From: Blautia sp.
Lineage (GTDB): Bacteria > Bacillota > Clostridia > Lachnospirales > Lachnospiraceae
Direction: 5' to 3'
DNA length: 64,000 nt
Assembly: GCA_022777285.1 (NCBI GenBank)
Contig: JALFGN010000105.1
Coordinates: 1 to 64,000, forward strand
Shown: positions 34,951 through 42,885 of the stretch, one piece after another
How positions within the stretch are numbered: position 1 is the stretch's first letter
Layout: each line of letters begins with the position of its first letter
Notes under the pieces: generated by a model
Databases searched by the model: none
The model's input: only the letters and a program-made list of their open reading frames with translations
What the model was told of the DNA's origin: nothing
Translations under genes and position numbers: made by a program

Positions 34951-35697
34951 ATGCTTCATGCATTCTCCCGTTCGGAAGGATTATTAGGAACCGAAGGATT
35001 AAGGACACTGGCCAATGCAAAAGTGGCAGTTTTTGGTATTGGAGGTGTAGGATCTTATGTGGTAGAAGCTCTGGCAAGAGCCGGAGTGGGAAATCTGATA
35101 CTGGTGGATAATGATACGGTATCCATTACCAATCTGAATCGTCAGCTGGTTGCACTTCGCTCTACGATTGGAAAGAAGAAAGTGCAGGTAGCGAAAGAAA
35201 GGATCATGGATATTAATGAGGATGCAGTTGTGCACACCTATGATACCTTTTTCGGACTGGAAACAGCAGGGCTGTTTGATTTTGCGTCTTATGATTATAT
35301 TGTGGATGCAGTGGACACAGTATCTGCAAAAATCCTCTTGATCGAAAAAGCAAAGGAATTTCAGATTCCAATTATTTCCTGTATGGGTACAGGAAATAAG
35401 TTGGATCCCTCCTGCTTTCAGATTACAGATATTTCAAAAACAAGTGTCTGTCCCCTGGCGAAGGTTATGCGGACAGAGCTGAAAAAAAGAAAGATTAAAA
35501 AAGTAAAAGTGCTTTTCTCTACAGAAATTAGTCCGGGAGAGAAGCGGAAACGTCTTGGAATCAAAGAAGAAACAGTTGAGTTGGAAGAAAAAAGAGCAGC
35601 CACCGGAAGACCTGTCCCTGGCAGTGTTTCGTTTGTGCCGGGAGCAGCCGGTCTTATGATTGCAGGGCAGGTAGTCCGGGATCTGGTGAACTTATAA
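34951..35697 (+). CDS. tcdA: ThiF/E1-like enzyme, tRNA threonylcarbamoyladenosine dehydratase type
   Basis: 248 aa adenylating enzyme of the E1/ThiF superfamily. The nucleotide-binding loop is VFGIGGVGSYVVEALARAGV, followed by LVDNDTVSITNLNRQL and VDAVDTVSAK. This form corresponds to TcdA (CsdL), which cyclises N6-threonylcarbamoyladenosine at tRNA position 37. GGAGGAAA precedes the ATG. Assignment to TcdA rather than another ThiF relative rests on overall pattern and length. Confidence 0.88.
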   Translation: MLHAFSRSEGLLGTEGLRTLANAKVAVFGIGGVGSYVVEALARAGVGNLILVDNDTVSITNLNRQLVALRSTIGKKKVQVAKERIMDINEDAVVHTYDTFFGLETAGLFDFASYDYIVDAVDTVSAKILLIEKAKEFQIPIISCMGTGNKLDPSCFQITDISKTSVCPLAKVMRTELKKRKIKKVKVLFSTEISPGEKRKRLGIKEETVELEEKRAATGRPVPGSVSFVPGAAGLMIAGQVVRDLVNL

Positions 35698-35724
35698 GAA
35701 ATGAATGGATAAAGAGGTAATACT

Positions 35725-36636
35725 GTGAAAAAAGAGATCAAGAATAAATTTTGCCATTGCCTTGGCAGCGATAACGTATATACGGAAGAATGGATGAGCA
35801 AACATACAACTTTCCGCGTAGGCGGACCGGCGGATTATTTTCTGTGCCCGCACAGTGTGGAAGAAGTACAGGAAGTTTTACATATCTGTGCAGAGGAGAA
35901 TCTTCCCTGGTTCATTCTTGGAAATGGAAGCAATCTTCTGGTCAGTGATAAAGGATACAGAGGCGTTGTTATTCAGCTGTGGAAAAATATGAGTGAAATC
36001 TCTGTGGAGGGAGAAAGAATCCGGGCCAGATGCGGAGCTTTGCTTTCTAAGATTGCAGCAGAGGCGCTGGAATACGGCCTGGATGGGTTTGCTTTTGCAG
36101 CAGGAATCCCAGGTACCATTGGAGGAGCTGTAGTAATGAACGCAGGTGCATACGGCGGAGAAATGAAAGATGTACTTGTGGAAGTCACCGTATTAGACAG
36201 AGACGGCAATATTCTTACTTTAAGCAAAGAACAGCTGAAACTCGGATATCGGACAAGTATTGTGAAAGAGAAAGACTATATAGTGCTTGAGGCAGTATTG
36301 CAGCTGAAAAAAGGGGACAGAGCTTATATCCGAGAACAGATGGAAGATTTTAAGGAACGCCGTACCAGTAAACAGCCTTTGGATAAACCGAGCGCAGGAA
36401 GTACTTTTAAACGCCCGGAAGGATACTTTGCGGGAAAACTGATTATGGATGCCGGATTAAGAGGATTTTCTGTTGGCGGAGCCCAGGTATCTGAAAAACA
36501 TTGCGGGTTTGTGATCAATGCAGGAGATGCGACAGCAGAGGATATCATGACTTTGATTCGAGAAGTGCAGAGAAAAGTAGAAGAACAGTTTGGCGTATCT
36601 CTGGAGACAGAAGTAAGATTCTTAGGAGAATTCTAA
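35725..36636 (+). CDS. murB: UDP-N-acetylenolpyruvoylglucosamine reductase
   Basis: FAD-dependent enzyme of cytoplasmic peptidoglycan synthesis, converting UDP-GlcNAc-enolpyruvate to UDP-MurNAc, 303 aa. FAD-binding segments ILGNGSNLLVSDKGYRG and AAGIPGTIGGAVVMNAGAY, and the active-site stretch PSAGSTFKRPEGYFAGKLI, are present. The start is GTG with AGAGGT upstream. It lies 25 bp before rapZ. Confidence 0.96.
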   Translation: MKKEIKNKFCHCLGSDNVYTEEWMSKHTTFRVGGPADYFLCPHSVEEVQEVLHICAEENLPWFILGNGSNLLVSDKGYRGVVIQLWKNMSEISVEGERIRARCGALLSKIAAEALEYGLDGFAFAAGIPGTIGGAVVMNAGAYGGEMKDVLVEVTVLDRDGNILTLSKEQLKLGYRTSIVKEKDYIVLEAVLQLKKGDRAYIREQMEDFKERRTSKQPLDKPSAGSTFKRPEGYFAGKLIMDAGLRGFSVGGAQVSEKHCGFVINAGDATAEDIMTLIREVQRKVEEQFGVSLETEVRFLGEF

Positions 36637-36661
36637 AAAGAAGAGACAGGGAGATAAGAGT

Positions 36662-37534
36662 ATGCGAGTTGTAATTGTCACAGGAATGTCGGGGGCCGGG
36701 AAAAGTACTGCATTAAAAATGCTGGAGGATATGGAGTATTTTTGTGTGGATAATCTTCCGATTCCGCTTCTGGAGAAGTTTGCACAACTGTTAAAAGACG
36801 GAAGTTCCGGAGATATTCAGCAGGTTGCGGTAGGAGTGGATATCAGAAGTGGAAAAGCTCTTGGAGAACTGGAACAGGTGCTGGAACGAATCCGTGTTCC
36901 AGGGTTTAATCCGGAAATCCTTTTTCTGGATGCAGATGACCGTGCACTGGTGAAGCGTTATAAAGAAACGAGACGTTCCCATCCGCTTTCTGGGAAGGGA
37001 AGAGTGGATGAAGGGATTCAGAAAGAAAGAGAGCGCCTCGAATTTTTGCGGAAATCAGCAGATTATATTCTGGATACCAGCCAGCTGCTTACCAGAGAAC
37101 TGAAAAGTGAACTGGAAAAAATTTTCATAGAGAATCTGAACTTTAAAAATATGATCATTACTGTTCTTTCTTTTGGATTCAAATATGGAATCCCGGCGGA
37201 TGCGGATCTGGTGTTTGATGTTCGTTTTCTGCCGAATCCTTATTACATAGAAAAGCTTCGTCCGCTTACTGGAAATGACAGTCCGGTCAGCGACTATGTA
37301 ATGGGATTTGATCTGGCACATGCATTTTCTGATAAGTTGGAGGATATGCTGCGTTTCCTGATTCCTAATTATATTTCAGAAGGAAAGACTCAACTGGTGA
37401 TTGGAATCGGATGTACCGGCGGGAAACACAGAAGCGTTACTTTGTCCAATGAAATTTACAGAAGGCTGAGGGGAACGGAAGAATATGGAGTGCGGATCGA
37501 ACACAGAGATATTGAAAAGGATGCGAAACGATGA
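36662..37534 (+). CDS. rapZ: RapZ/YvcJ family nucleotide-binding protein
   Basis: 290 aa. Walker A GMSGAGKSTALK (residues 7-18), DNLPIPLLEKF and the C-terminal GIGCTGGKHRSVT region are diagnostic. In E. coli RapZ is an RNA adaptor controlling GlmS; in Bacillus the homologue YvcJ is a GTPase/ATPase of less clear role. Next to murB and whiA. Overlaps whiA by 4 bases. The usual neighbour yvcK (mgfK/glmR) is absent here. Confidence 0.95.
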   Translation: MRVVIVTGMSGAGKSTALKMLEDMEYFCVDNLPIPLLEKFAQLLKDGSSGDIQQVAVGVDIRSGKALGELEQVLERIRVPGFNPEILFLDADDRALVKRYKETRRSHPLSGKGRVDEGIQKERERLEFLRKSADYILDTSQLLTRELKSELEKIFIENLNFKNMIITVLSFGFKYGIPADADLVFDVRFLPNPYYIEKLRPLTGNDSPVSDYVMGFDLAHAFSDKLEDMLRFLIPNYISEGKTQLVIGIGCTGGKHRSVTLSNEIYRRLRGTEEYGVRIEHRDIEKDAKR

Positions 37535-38490
37535 CATTTTCCGCTTGTGTAAAAGAAGAACTGGAAGGCCATATCAGTTCGGCCAGACATTGTCAGATTG
37601 CTGAAATCGGAGCCATCTTTGCTTTCTGCGGCAGAATTAAAAGAACAGAAGAAGGAAGCATTTACTTGTATTTTTCTGCAGAAAATGAAAGTGTTGTAAG
37701 AAAATGCTTTACTTTATTGAAAAAAACATTTAGAATAGAGAAAGAATTCGCTGTGGAGCAGTGTCTCTACAGAAAAAAAAATAAATTCATATTAGAGGTA
37801 CGAAACGAGAAAGATGCCGTGCGGATTCTTCAAGCGATCAAGTATTTGGCCCAAGACAAAATACCGATTCCATTTGAGGGACTGATAAATCCTAGAGTGA
37901 TTCAGAATCATTGCTGTAGAAGGGCATTTTTGCGTGGAGCATTTCTGTGTGCAGGATCGATCAGTGATCCTGAGAAGTTCTATCATTTTGAAATTGTATG
38001 TACAACACTGGAGAAGGCAAAACAGCTCCAGGAGCTGATCGGCAGTTTTGAAATTTATGCAAAAATTGTAAACCGGAAGAATCATGAAGTTGTTTATGTG
38101 AAAGAAGGAGAACAGATTGTAGAACTTCTGGGACTTATGGGTGCCAATGTATCCCTGATGAATTTAGAAAATATCAGGATTCTGAAGGAAATGCGGAACA
38201 GTATCAACCGAAAAGTGAATTGTGACGCAGCCAATATTAATAAGACAGTCAATGCAGCATTGAAACAGGTACAGGATATAGAACATATTCGTGATACTGT
38301 GGGAATTTCAAGTTTACCGGAAAATCTGGAAGCTGTTGCAAGACTGCGCCTGGAATATCCAGAGGCATCTCTGAAAGAGTTGGGCGAGATGTTGTCTCCG
38401 AAAATAGGGAAATCAGGGGTGAATCACAGGCTGAGAAAGATTGGAAGTATAGCGGAGGAGCTCAAAGGATTTAAGGAGGAACGAATATGA
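37531..38490 (+). CDS. whiA: WhiA, DNA-binding regulator with LAGLIDADG-like fold
   Basis: 319 aa. N-terminal homing-endonuclease-like domain without nuclease use (FLRGAFLCAGSISDPEKFYH) and C-terminal helix-turn-helix (RLRLEYPEASLKELGEML, then GKSGVNHRLRKI). In Firmicutes WhiA influences cell division and chromosome segregation. It overlaps both rapZ and crh by ATGA. Confidence 0.95.
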   Translation: MTFSACVKEELEGHISSARHCQIAEIGAIFAFCGRIKRTEEGSIYLYFSAENESVVRKCFTLLKKTFRIEKEFAVEQCLYRKKNKFILEVRNEKDAVRILQAIKYLAQDKIPIPFEGLINPRVIQNHCCRRAFLRGAFLCAGSISDPEKFYHFEIVCTTLEKAKQLQELIGSFEIYAKIVNRKNHEVVYVKEGEQIVELLGLMGANVSLMNLENIRILKEMRNSINRKVNCDAANINKTVNAALKQVQDIEHIRDTVGISSLPENLEAVARLRLEYPEASLKELGEMLSPKIGKSGVNHRLRKIGSIAEELKGFKEERI

Positions 38491-38744
38491 TCAGGAAACC
38501 AATTACCATCGGTATTTCAAACGGGCTGGAAGCACGTCCCATTGCAATGCTTGTACAAGTAGCAAGCCAGTATTCAAGTAACATTTATCTTGAAAGTGAA
38601 GCAAAACGGGTAAATGCGAAAAGTATTATGGGAATGATGAGTTTGGGATTAGACGCTGGTGAGAGCGTTACTGTATCAATAGAAGGCGAAGATGAAGAAG
38701 AAGCAATGAAGAGCATCGAAGCCTATTTATCGAATCAGAAATAA
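38487..38744 (+). CDS. crh: Crh-like HPr-family protein (Glu15, Ser46)
   Basis: 85 aa HPr fold. The phosphocarrier histidine 15 is replaced by Glu (GISNGLEARPIA), so it cannot pass phosphate in the PTS. The regulatory serine 46 is kept (VNAKSIMGMMSLGL), as in Bacillus Crh, where HPr kinase phosphorylates it and it then acts with CcpA. Bacillus Crh has Gln at position 15, so Glu is a variant. Gene order rapZ-whiA-crh supports the identification. Confidence 0.9.
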   Translation: MIRKPITIGISNGLEARPIAMLVQVASQYSSNIYLESEAKRVNAKSIMGMMSLGLDAGESVTVSIEGEDEEEAMKSIEAYLSNQK

Positions 38745-38778
38745 TCATCATACATAAAGGAATGAAATTATGAAGAAG

Positions 38779-38811
38779 AAAAAAGAGCTGTCCGCAGGGC
38801 AGCTCTTTTTT
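38779..38811 (+). terminator. Terminator after crh
   Basis: AAAAAAGAGCTG (38779-38790) pairs with CAGCTCTTTTTT (38800-38811), T run included in the arm. Ends the murB-rapZ-whiA-crh operon. Confidence 0.9.
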
Positions 38812-38842
38812 GCACTGGGGAAACTGGTATGATACTGGAAAT

Positions 38843-38890
38843 AGCTTGTATGGTTTTAAAATACAACTTGTAAAGATAACTGCACAAGCT
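38843..38890 (+). other. Inverted repeats upstream of the araA promoter
   Basis: AGCTTGT (38843-38849) and ACAAGCT (38884-38890) are inverted copies; TTGTAT (38847-38852) and ATACAA (38861-38866) form another pair, and TACAACTTGTA (38862-38872) is palindromic. The cluster of TTGTA/TACAA half sites around the -35 suggests regulator binding, perhaps an AraR-type repressor, whose known Bacillus site also contains TTGTA and TACAA. Confidence 0.5.
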
Positions 38891-38897
38891 GTATGAT
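38868..38897 (+). promoter_or_regulatory. Sigma-A promoter for araA
   Basis: TTGTAA (38868-38873), 18 bp, TATGAT (38892-38897). The start would be about 25 bases before the araA SD. Confidence 0.65.
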
Positions 38898-38929
38898 TGT
38901 AGTAGAACATATACAGGAGGTAACGAGTT

Positions 38930-40426
38930 ATGAAAACGGGTAAGAATTACAAATTTTGGTTTGCAACTGGTTCTCAGGATTTATATGGGGATGAGTGTTT
39001 GAGAAAAGTTGCAGAACATTCAAGAATCATTGTGGAAGAACTGAACAAATCCGGTATCCTTCCTTATGAGGTTGTATTAAAACCAACTCTGATCACGAAT
39101 GAAGTAATCAGAAGAACATTTAATGAAGCAAATGCAGATGAAGAATGCGCAGGCGTTATTACATGGATGCACACATTCTCTCCTGCAAAATCATGGATTC
39201 TTGGTCTGCAGGAATACAGAAAACCGCTTTTGCATCTGCATACACAGTTTAATCAGGAAATTCCGTACGATACTATCGATATGGATTTCATGAATGAAAA
39301 CCAGTCTGCTCATGGAGACAGAGAATACGGTCATATTGTAAGCCGTATGGGAATCGAAAGAAAAGTAATCGTAGGTCATTGGAGCGATAAAAAGGTTCAG
39401 GAGAGAATTGCTTCCTGGATGCGTACTGCAATCGGTATCATGGAGAGCAGCCATATCCGTGTCATGAGAATTGCAGATAATATGCGCAATGTTGCGGTTA
39501 CAGAAGGGGATAAGGTAGAAGCACAGATTAAGTTTGGATGGGAAATTGATGCATATCCTGTAAATGAAATTGCAGAAGCAGTTCAGGCAGTATCCAAAGC
39601 AGATACCGATACTCTGGTAGAAGAATATTACAGCAAATATGATATTCTTCTGGAAGGAAGAGATCCGGAAGAATTTAAGAAACATGTAGCAGTTCAGGCA
39701 CAGATCGAACTTGGATTTGAGCGTTTCCTGGAAGAGAAAAATTATCAGGCAATTGTTACCCATTTTGGTGATCTTGGAGCTCTGCAGCAGCTTCCTGGTC
39801 TTGCAATTCAGAGATTGATGGAAAAAGGTTACGGATTCGGTGGAGAAGGTGACTGGAAAACAGCAGCTATGGTTCATCTGATGAAGATCATGACAGCAGG
39901 TATGAAAGATGCAAAAGGAACTTCCTTCATGGAAGATTATACTTACAATCTGGTACCTGGAAAAGAAGGAATCCTTCAGGCACATATGCTGGAAGTTTGT
40001 CCTACGATTTCCGAAGGCCCGATCGGCATCAAAGTAAATCCTCTGAGTATGGGAAACAGAGAGGATCCGGCACGTCTTGTGTTTACTTCCAAAACCGGTC
40101 CTGCAATTGCAACTTCACTGATTGATCTTGGAAATCGTTTCCGCCTGATCATTAATGAAGTAGACTGCAAAAAGACAGAAAAAGAAATGCCGAAGCTTCC
40201 TGTTGCAACTGCATTCTGGACACCACAGCCGAATCTGGAAGTTGGCGCAGAAGCATGGATTCTGGCAGGAGGTGCACATCATACAGCATTCTCCTATGAT
40301 ATTACTGCAGAACAGATGGGCGACTGGGCAGCAGCTATGGGTATTGAAGCTGTATATATTGATGCAAACACAAGAATCAGAGATTTCAAGAGAGATCTTC
40401 AGTTAGGAAGTCTTTTCTACAGATAA
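38930..40426 (+). CDS. araA: L-arabinose isomerase
   Basis: Converts L-arabinose to L-ribulose in the cytoplasm, 498 aa, normal length. FWFATGSQDLYGDE at the start, ITWMHTFSPAKSWI, GFGGEGDWKTAAMVHLMK and GGAHHTAFSYD near the end are characteristic. AGGAGGT precedes the ATG. It is a single-gene unit between two terminators; araB and araD are not nearby. The close relatives are aldose isomerases acting on arabinose or galactose, so some substrate breadth is possible. Confidence 0.95.
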   Translation: MKTGKNYKFWFATGSQDLYGDECLRKVAEHSRIIVEELNKSGILPYEVVLKPTLITNEVIRRTFNEANADEECAGVITWMHTFSPAKSWILGLQEYRKPLLHLHTQFNQEIPYDTIDMDFMNENQSAHGDREYGHIVSRMGIERKVIVGHWSDKKVQERIASWMRTAIGIMESSHIRVMRIADNMRNVAVTEGDKVEAQIKFGWEIDAYPVNEIAEAVQAVSKADTDTLVEEYYSKYDILLEGRDPEEFKKHVAVQAQIELGFERFLEEKNYQAIVTHFGDLGALQQLPGLAIQRLMEKGYGFGGEGDWKTAAMVHLMKIMTAGMKDAKGTSFMEDYTYNLVPGKEGILQAHMLEVCPTISEGPIGIKVNPLSMGNREDPARLVFTSKTGPAIATSLIDLGNRFRLIINEVDCKKTEKEMPKLPVATAFWTPQPNLEVGAEAWILAGGAHHTAFSYDITAEQMGDWAAAMGIEAVYIDANTRIRDFKRDLQLGSLFYR

Positions 40427-40441
40427 GAATAAATAAAAAAC

Positions 40442-40484
40442 ACGCAGTTCCATTTTGTTTTCGAATGGGACTGCGTATTTTTTG
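40442..40484. terminator. Terminator between araA and the GNAT gene
   Basis: ACGCAGTTCCATT (40442-40454) pairs with AATGGGACTGCGT (40464-40476), followed by ATTTTTTG, with an A run on the left. It lies between convergent genes and can act in both directions. Confidence 0.88.
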
Positions 40485-40497
40485 TTCGATAAGAAAG

Positions 40498-41244
40498 TCA
40501 GAATTGCTGGCGGAACCAATAAGTATAAAAATAACGAAAACCAAGGGATTCGTAGAGAGTACGCGCAGGTGTGTTGCCTTTTACCACCTGAAGATACGCA
40601 TAACAGGCACCCTGTTCCCGGGCGGAACGCAGGATGGCTCGGCAGATGGATTCTCCCAGTTTCTGACGGCGATAGTCTGGAGAGACATGGATGGCATAAA
40701 TGCCTACATAATCCCGGTCAAGAATACCAAGACCGGTACCAATTACTTTGGTTCCATCGTATACGGTGGCAAATATGGTATCTCCGGGAATTGCATGATA
40801 CATAGAAGGAACGATTTTTTTATGTACCGGATTGACAGTACCATTCATCTGAAACAAAGCGTCCAGCCAGTCAGGAGAAATCTCCCGACTCAGAAAAACA
40901 GGATGCGGAGGCCTTACCGGTTCATAAGTTTCCAGAGACATGGTCATGACCTCTGTTGTGTGGGCGACATGATATCCTCTTTCCATCAGCTTATAGTCAA
41001 AAGAACTGTCCATAAGAGGATTGATCTTGAAGATCGCAGGAGTGCCCCATTTCTCGTATATTTCTTCGCAGTAATTGATCTTGTCTGTCAGATTAATTGT
41101 AGAAGGACCAATTTGTTCGACACAGTTTGTTCTGTGGGTGTAAAAACAGGAATAACGAAGAATCCATCCATCATAGATTTGAATCTGATGAGAAGGCCAG
41201 GCGTTGAGGGAAAGATCTTCGATTGTTTTGATTTTCATTTTCAT
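40498..41244 (-). CDS. GNAT-family N-acetyltransferase
   Basis: 248 aa. The C-terminal half has the acetyl-CoA binding pattern of GNAT enzymes: YAIHVSPDYRRQKLGESICR, then GACYAYLQVVKGNTPARTLY and ESLGFRYFY. The N-terminal half (SHQIQIYDGWILRYS...) is a second GNAT-like domain without the CoA loop, as in a known two-domain subgroup. SD GAGGAA (complement of 41251-41256) lies before the ATG. Monocistronic on the minus strand. Substrate unknown. Confidence 0.88.
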   Translation of the reverse strand: MKMKIKTIEDLSLNAWPSHQIQIYDGWILRYSCFYTHRTNCVEQIGPSTINLTDKINYCEEIYEKWGTPAIFKINPLMDSSFDYKLMERGYHVAHTTEVMTMSLETYEPVRPPHPVFLSREISPDWLDALFQMNGTVNPVHKKIVPSMYHAIPGDTIFATVYDGTKVIGTGLGILDRDYVGIYAIHVSPDYRRQKLGESICRAILRSAREQGACYAYLQVVKGNTPARTLYESLGFRYFYTYWFRQQF

Positions 41245-41388
41245 CTACGATTCCTCATTTCTGAATTGTTGCTGCTGAACAGTAACATTATATAGCAAGT
41301 GTGAAAAAAGTCAATGACCCTTTGGGTTGCAATTCGGCGAAAGGTGTAGTAAGCTGTAACAAGAGTAAAAAAAACAGAGGTGACGAAA

Positions 41389-42762
41389 ATGAAAACGGAA
41401 AATATCTGGAAAAAATACAAAGATAAAAAACCGATTTTTGATTTTTGCGATGGATATAAGGAGTTTATGTCTTTATGCAAAACTGAGCGGGAATGCACAG
41501 ATGAAATAATAAAACAGGCAGAAAGTGCCGGTTTCTGTAATCTGGAAAAAGTAATCGAAGAGGGTACCCGCTTAAAGCCAGGAGATAAAGTGTATGCCAA
41601 CAATATGGGAAAGGCACTTGCGCTTTTTGTGATTGGTCAGGAACCGATAGAAAAGGGAATGCGGATTCTTGGTGCGCATATAGATTCTCCGCGACTGGAT
41701 CTGAAACAGAATCCTCTTTATGAAGAGGGCGAGCAGGCATTACTGGATACCCATTATTATGGAGGTGTAAAAAAATACCAGTGGGTAACACTTCCTATGG
41801 CATTGCATGGAGTGGCAGTGAAAAAAGATGGCACCACCGTTAAGGTCGTTTTAGGAGAAGATCCGAAGGATCCGGTAGTTGGAATTACAGATCTTTTGAT
41901 TCATCTTTCTGCAAAACAGCTGGAAAAAAATGCAAAAGAAGTGATAGAAGGAGAGAAACTGAATGTACTGGTAGGCAGCATTCCTCTGCAAGATGAGGAG
42001 ACAGAGCCAGTGAAAGCACAGATTCTTTGTATATTAAAAGAGAAGTATCAGATAGAGGAAGAGGATTTTCTTTCCGCAGAACTGGAAGTAGTGCCTGCAG
42101 GTCCTGCAAGAGATTTCGGGCTGGACAGAAGTATGGTTATGGCATATGGACACGATGACAGGGTTTGTGCTTATCCTTCTTACAAGGCAATTGAGGCTAC
42201 GGGACAGGTGAAGTATACTTCCGTATGTCTGCTCGTGGATAAAGAAGAAATCGGAAGCGTCGGAGCTACCGGTATGGAATCAAAATTCTTTGAGAATACT
42301 GTGGCAGAAGTGATGCATGCGTCGGGAGCATACAATGAATTGCTGCTTCGCAGAGCGCTGAAGAATTCACAAATGCTGTCTTCTGATGTAAGTGCTGCTT
42401 TTGACCCTAATTATCCGGAAGTGATGGAAAAGAATAATGCGGCATATCTGGGACATGGACTGACATTTAATAAATATACCGGATCCAGAGGAAAAAGCGG
42501 TTCCAATGATGCAAATCCGGAATACATTGCCAAGCTTCGTAGAATTATGGAAGAAAATAATGTATCTTTCCAGACCGCAGAACTTGGCAAGGTAGATGTA
42601 GGCGGCGGCGGAACCATCGCATATATCCTTGCACGTTATGATATGGAGGTTATTGACAGCGGTGTGGCAGTTCTGAACATGCATGCACCATGGGAAATTG
42701 CAAGTAAAGCAGATATTTATGAAGCATTTCTCGGATATCAGGCATTTTTAAAGAGTGAGTAG
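41389..42762 (+). CDS. M18-family aspartyl/general aminopeptidase
   Basis: Zinc aminopeptidase of family M18 (aminopeptidase I type), 457 aa, cytoplasmic. Metal and catalytic regions: GAHIDSPRLDLKQNP, YGHDDRVCAYPSY, LVDKEEIGSVGATG and NMHAPWEIASK near the end. It removes N-terminal residues from peptides. GAGGTG 6 bases upstream supports ATG 41389 rather than an in-frame GTG at 41380. No partner genes nearby. Confidence 0.94.
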   Translation: MKTENIWKKYKDKKPIFDFCDGYKEFMSLCKTERECTDEIIKQAESAGFCNLEKVIEEGTRLKPGDKVYANNMGKALALFVIGQEPIEKGMRILGAHIDSPRLDLKQNPLYEEGEQALLDTHYYGGVKKYQWVTLPMALHGVAVKKDGTTVKVVLGEDPKDPVVGITDLLIHLSAKQLEKNAKEVIEGEKLNVLVGSIPLQDEETEPVKAQILCILKEKYQIEEEDFLSAELEVVPAGPARDFGLDRSMVMAYGHDDRVCAYPSYKAIEATGQVKYTSVCLLVDKEEIGSVGATGMESKFFENTVAEVMHASGAYNELLLRRALKNSQMLSSDVSAAFDPNYPEVMEKNNAAYLGHGLTFNKYTGSRGKSGSNDANPEYIAKLRRIMEENNVSFQTAELGKVDVGGGGTIAYILARYDMEVIDSGVAVLNMHAPWEIASKADIYEAFLGYQAFLKSE

Positions 42763-42827
42763 TAAGGTCCAGATCATCTGTGAAAAAAAGTTTTTGCGAT
42801 TTATCTATGTACATCTTTGTCGGAAAA

Positions 42828-42836
42828 TGGTACTAT
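42828..42836 (+). promoter_or_regulatory. Extended -10 promoter before the SipW-like gene
   Basis: TGGTACTAT (42828-42836) is an extended -10 element about 50 bases before the start at 42886. No convincing -35 is present. Confidence 0.4.
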
Positions 42837-42885
42837 AGTTAAGAAATGAAATGAATAGAAAGAAATGCGAAATGAGGGAACAGAG

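Noticed and set aside
38770..38832. 20-codon frame with an SD after crh
   Set aside because: It runs through the crh terminator hairpin; its codons are the stem arms, so translation is unlikely to matter.
40465..41295. 276-codon plus-strand frame opposite the GNAT gene
   Set aside because: The minus-strand GNAT protein has clear motifs and a ribosome site; the plus-strand frame has neither and begins in the araA terminator region.
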